From Ooceraea biroi (lineage: Eukaryota; Arthropoda; Insecta; Hymenoptera; Formicidae), in contig NC_039507.1 in assembly GCF_003672135.1 (NCBI RefSeq), positions 930,001 to 994,000 on the forward strand: a stretch of 64,000 nucleotides of DNA, given 5' to 3'. Below are positions 61,801 through 64,000 of the stretch, one piece after another. The position numbers were made by a program, and so were the translations under genes. The notes under the pieces are model-generated. The model was not told where the DNA came from. It worked only from the letters and a program-made list of their open reading frames with translations, and ran no database searches. How positions within the stretch are numbered: the stretch's first letter is position 1; each line of letters opens with the position of its first letter.

Positions 61801-61968
61801 TTTTTCATGACGTCTCTCTAATTCCTGTTGAATTTTCCATTGCTCTCTACGCCTCTGTTTCTCTTCTTCTGTTCTTGAATGTAGGAAAGAACCAGCATTG
61901 TATCCTTTATTCTGAACTGATTTGGACTCCTCATCACGACGGAGATTTGTCGATCGTGTTGGATTCAT
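55806..61968 (-). CDS. RS-rich nuclear protein, probably splicing-associated (8 exons, 423 aa)
   Basis: Family not named with certainty. Model: complement(join(55806..55970, 56066..56246, 56317..56427, 56588..56656, 56763..56862, 56951..57061, 60972..61162, 61625..61968)), GT-AG and in frame. In order: an N-terminal basic/glutamate helix (TEEEKQRRREQWKIQQELER) likely to form a coiled coil, an RS block (SSHRSRSRSSSTSPS), a conserved-looking core (PLFKGPEGPLVKITTTELRR; ITELKRDILDPEDVIVKRRD; EGSKPIFDRAEIK), more RS repeats (SRRRSSSLSPLRNRSYSPAH; RERERDRNRNKRESRSRERR), and a Pro/Arg/Met-rich C-terminus (PRFVPPDMYRFGPPPNP). The RS/RE composition is that of nuclear-speckle proteins, so a role in pre-mRNA processing is inferred. 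Intron 2 is 3.9 kb and contains a partial duplication of the gene. Confidence 0.8.
57172..57390 (-). repeat. Duplicate of the RS-gene 3' flank inside intron 2
   Basis: Matches 55,461-55,690 over ~220 bp with scattered changes (TTTTCAAATTATCCAT, ACAAATGTAGTATCAGCAGA). It marks the proximal end of the tandem duplication whose other parts lie at 58,800-58,847 and 60,141-60,591. Confidence 0.75.
57775..58359. repeat. Two tandem ~285-bp direct repeats in RS-gene intron 2
   Basis: Copies at ~57,775-58,063 and ~58,075-58,359 share GATTCTTCCTAGAT, AATGTAACAGTTGGTTATAA, CATAAAATACGTTTTTCAAT and GATTGGAAAATATTTCATCA. No coding capacity; function not recognised. Confidence 0.75.
58848..60140. mobile_element. 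1.3-kb inserted element with CCAGGCAGCACA ends
   Basis: CCAGGCAGCACA at the left and TGTGCTGCCTGG at the right. It interrupts the duplicated RS-gene segment: the flanking pieces (...GATTCAATATAATACGGTG and TGTTAAATATCTTC...) are contiguous in the source copy near 56,090-56,120. It therefore inserted after the duplication. It contains a second nested element. Confidence 0.8.
58948..59599. repeat. Nested 650-bp foldback element
   Basis: Arms start ATTATATAGTTTAACGGAGC at the left and mirror at the right, with CCTTTTGAAGGTCACTCAGG-type sequence inverted in register. Within the left half a degenerate direct repeat (GTGACCTTCAAAAGGTTTTA twice) is seen, and the centre is a smaller palindrome (GAAGGTTTCATCTGTTGCTC mirrored). 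Confidence 0.75.
60141..60353 (-). pseudogene. Decayed duplicate exons of the RS gene
   Basis: On the minus strand, the duplicated exon corresponding to 56,588-56,656 follows an acceptor (CTATTTCAG) but meets a TGA after RYRKDSKYRDNKLS. The copy of the 56,066-56,246 exon survives only as degenerate sequence near 60,141-60,210. The 56,317-56,427 exon has no visible counterpart. Confidence 0.65.
60354..60591 (-). other. Duplicated, still-open exon in RS-gene intron 2
   Basis: On the minus strand an exon between an acceptor (CTGTACAG) and donor (ATTCAG|GTTCGT) reads GEGCKPIFDREEIK, then IFNKEEIKKWIFDKEEIKKP and IFDREEKK, then SSSLNLLRNYGYSPAHLSFD. It equals RS-gene exons 56,951-57,061 plus 56,763-56,862 fused, with the IFD(R/K)EEIK unit amplified to four. 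Its 238 nt have the same phase as the 211 nt it duplicates, so it could replace them in an alternative transcript. Whether it is used is unknown. Confidence 0.5.
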
Positions 61969-62859
61969 TGTTGCAATAAATAAGCAAAGGATCTACTACT
62001 GTAATATGTATTGATTCAATTATGGTTTGGTTTTAAATATAAATTATTTCGAATTTAGTTTAAAATAATTAGGCTTTAATTTCTGGCTGTCTGATAATCC
62101 TTGTCTTCTTATTGATTACGAATAGTAATATGGCAATTTATTCTTCAAGTTCAATGCACAGTAAACATTTCAAGTATTCTTCAAATTCAATACAATAGTG
62201 TGGTAACTGCAATAAAAGATTTAAACATTATAGTCTATTTAATTCTGTATAAACTTTCATTATGTAGTGTAATTATTGTAATTATTGTATTAATATTGCA
62301 TCAGCAGTTTTCAACTTTAATATAAACGCGTATCATTAAAACCAAAATTCAAACATTTCCATACCGTCAATTAAAATATTTATATGTGTATTAAAATATG
62401 TTAGGCCAAAAATATATTCACATATAATTATATTACATATATTATAAACAAAGTATCTGTTTAATACTCATATGTATATGTAATACTGATTGAGAACTGC
62501 TGCTTTAGATAATAGCCACAATCTAATTCTAAAACAAGCTTCAAGTTCAAACTGCATTCAAAGAGACACTCGAGGAGTCAACAGCAACAGCTAGCTCCCC
62601 GAATGCAGTCTAGGGTAAAAATATTACAATAGCTATTGCAGATATAATGGCAAATAATGCAAATATGAATCGAAGAGGAACAATAAATTTTCTCACGCTT
62701 GTTATAAAGAACTGAATAGAGTCATCATCATTATCTGATAGCGAAGAAGAGTTGGATAATTTAGAGACAGTGCATCGGAGGAGAGTTCTATGACTACAGA
62801 ATTATAATTCAGAGTCACAGGTTATTCGATCATATAAAGGCCAGAGATAGTTCTGAGCT
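61969..62859. other. RS-gene upstream region
   Basis: AT-rich DNA upstream of the RS-gene start. No clear promoter element, gene or RNA was recognised. Confidence 0.4.
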
Positions 62860-63090
62860 CTGTTTTTTATTACTGCGCTGCTGAACTGGTGCAATAAGTT
62901 AGAGTGAGAAAATATATACTTATCTCACTTTAAGGTATTGTACCAGCAGGAATAAAAAACAGACCTCTGATTGAATGTGATCGACCTATACACAAACAAT
63001 AGGTCTGTTTTTTTATTCCTGCACTGCTGAACTGGTGCAATATATTAAAGTGAGATAAATATATTTTCTCTCACTTTAACGTATTGGATA
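62860..63090. mobile_element. Pair of related MITE copies (GCTGAACTGGTGCAATA family)
   Basis: A complete hairpin at 62,860-62,974 (CTGTTTTTTATTACTGCGCT at the left; GGAATAAAAAACAG at the right) and a second copy of its left half at 62,997-63,090. The same family occurs in FAR-B intron 2 (16,640-16,741). Confidence 0.6.
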
Positions 63091-63301
63091 ATTCAAGTGA
63101 TGATGTAATGCTGTTTCTAGAGTGACGTTGTCAATTTCATAGCGTTAAAAAATGTCTCTTCGAATGCAGTCTAAGTGTATCCATAAAATTAATAGAAATA
63201 TATAATTAGATTAAAAATATTCACGAGTATAGATATATAAATCTATAAATATATAAGAAATAACCTCTCTGGCAATGAAAACTTACATACATATATCCAT
63301 T

Positions 63302-63548
63302 CCAGACAGCACAAAAATCCAAAAGACATCACAAAGATATCTAAGGGCCGATTTTTCCAACTTCTTGGTAAGTTTTACCCGACAGGTAGCGTATCTTTGT
63401 CTCTTTTCAGATAAGTCCTAAAAAAGAGATAAAGATATAGTACCTGTCAGGTAAAACTTACCAAGAAGTTGGAACAATCAGCCCTAAAGAACGTCTTTAC
63501 GTCTTTTAGATATTTCTGCGATGTCTTTTGGATTTTTGTGCTGTCGGG
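63302..63548. mobile_element. MITE with CCAGACAGCACAAAAATCC ends, interrupted by another
   Basis: CCAGACAGCACAAAAATCCA at the left and TGGATTTTTGTGCTGTCGGG at the right, with AAAGACATC / GATGTCTTT inside. The centre is occupied by a second hairpin at 63,343-63,486. Confidence 0.75.
63343..63486. repeat. Nested 144-bp hairpin with AGGGC ends
   Basis: AAGGGCCGATTTTTCCAACT at the left and AGTTGGAACAATCAGCCCT at the right, with TTGGTAAGTTTTACC inverted inside. The AGGGC ends resemble the hairpin at 15,354-15,519. Confidence 0.75.
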
Positions 63549-64000
63549 TAGATAAGCGTAAAGTTACAAAATAATTATGCTCACCAAAATGCCCAGCACT
63601 CTCTATGATCGATTTATGTTTCTTTATTCTTCTTATTCTTCTAGCAAAGAGTACCGACGACACAAAATCTAGGTATTTGGCACAATACCTTTTTCACAGT
63701 ATGCTTTTCGACACAACACTCATCACATTAGATTACACAGGTTTCACACATTTCACAGTCTTGCATATATAGGTCTAGAAATGAGGTAGTGGGGGTAGGC
63801 CCGCGACTGATATTACATTCATACGACAAAATGTCGGCCATAGCGATTGGTTATCGAATAGAGAGAAATATCTATGTGATATTTGTGGAAAATAAAAATA
63901 GAAATTGAATAGAATATAAAGGAGAGATTGCAGAGAAAGATATTTGATCCATTATGATAGCCAATTGATATGTCTGACAAACATTTTGGCTGTGTTCTAA
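63549..64000. other. Non-coding right edge
   Basis: No gene recognised. A plus-strand ATTGG near 63,847 is the only motif of note. Confidence 0.35.

Overview
This window is a eukaryotic nuclear genome segment, almost certainly from a hymenopteran insect and probably an ant. The evidence is AT-rich DNA with patches of GC-rich promoter sequence, short GT-AG introns, insect-type fatty acyl-CoA reductase (FAR) genes, a mariner transposon with TA target duplications, a jockey-type LINE tail, and many small inverted-repeat (MITE-like) elements. Species assignment is inference. All exon models below were built by hand from reading frame, splice sites and family knowledge; none has transcript support.

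Left half (1-39,109): a FAR cluster. The first coding exon of a minus-strand FAR (FAR-A, 264-473) runs off the left edge. About 15 kb of non-coding DNA follows, holding inverted-repeat elements, a jockey tail (11,551-11,947) and a GC-rich island (~10,150-10,600). Three complete plus-strand FAR genes come next: FAR-B (15,951-19,132, 7 exons, 507 aa), FAR-C (24,745-29,355, 6 exons, 500 aa) and FAR-D (35,341-39,109, 8 exons, 517 aa, with a likely 5'-UTR exon ending at 33,432). All three keep the Rossmann TGGTGFxG motif, the YxxxK catalytic pair and a hydrophobic C-terminal tail. They would make fatty alcohols for wax, cuticular-hydrocarbon or pheromone pathways. Between FAR-C and FAR-D lies an inverted, decayed copy of the FAR-D upstream region and first coding exon (~29,845-30,260). 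An unrecognised, apparently broken gene sits at 22,489-23,494.

Middle (39,565-49,825): RpS3A (minus, 5 exons, 267 aa) converges on FAR-D. It is followed by a full-length mariner whose transposase is interrupted by one stop codon, then a 1.3-kb inverted-repeat structure. Next is an intact intronless 408-codon minus-strand ORF that joins an unrecognised N-terminal region to a mariner-like DDE half-domain whose last catalytic Asp is replaced. It is a candidate domesticated transposase. A single histone H4 gene (49,514-49,825) follows with its canonical 3' stem-loop and a duplicated CCAAT promoter unit. Three further histone-type stem-loops lie nearby without a visible histone gene.

Right (51,924-61,968): TFAM, the two-HMG-box mitochondrial transcription factor (plus, 4 exons, 246 aa). 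Its reading frame continues in frame past the TAG stop through another spliced exon pair for 160 codons, ending in a membrane segment. Then comes an eight-exon RS-rich nuclear protein gene (minus, 423 aa). Its second intron carries a partial, decayed tandem duplication of the gene's own 3' half, including one still-open duplicated exon and nested transposable elements. The last 2 kb hold MITEs only.

The most notable observations are the frame-open spliced extension after the TFAM stop, the domesticated-transposase candidate with histone-like stem-loops in its 3' region, the inverted FAR exon duplicate, and the duplicated exon in the RS gene.
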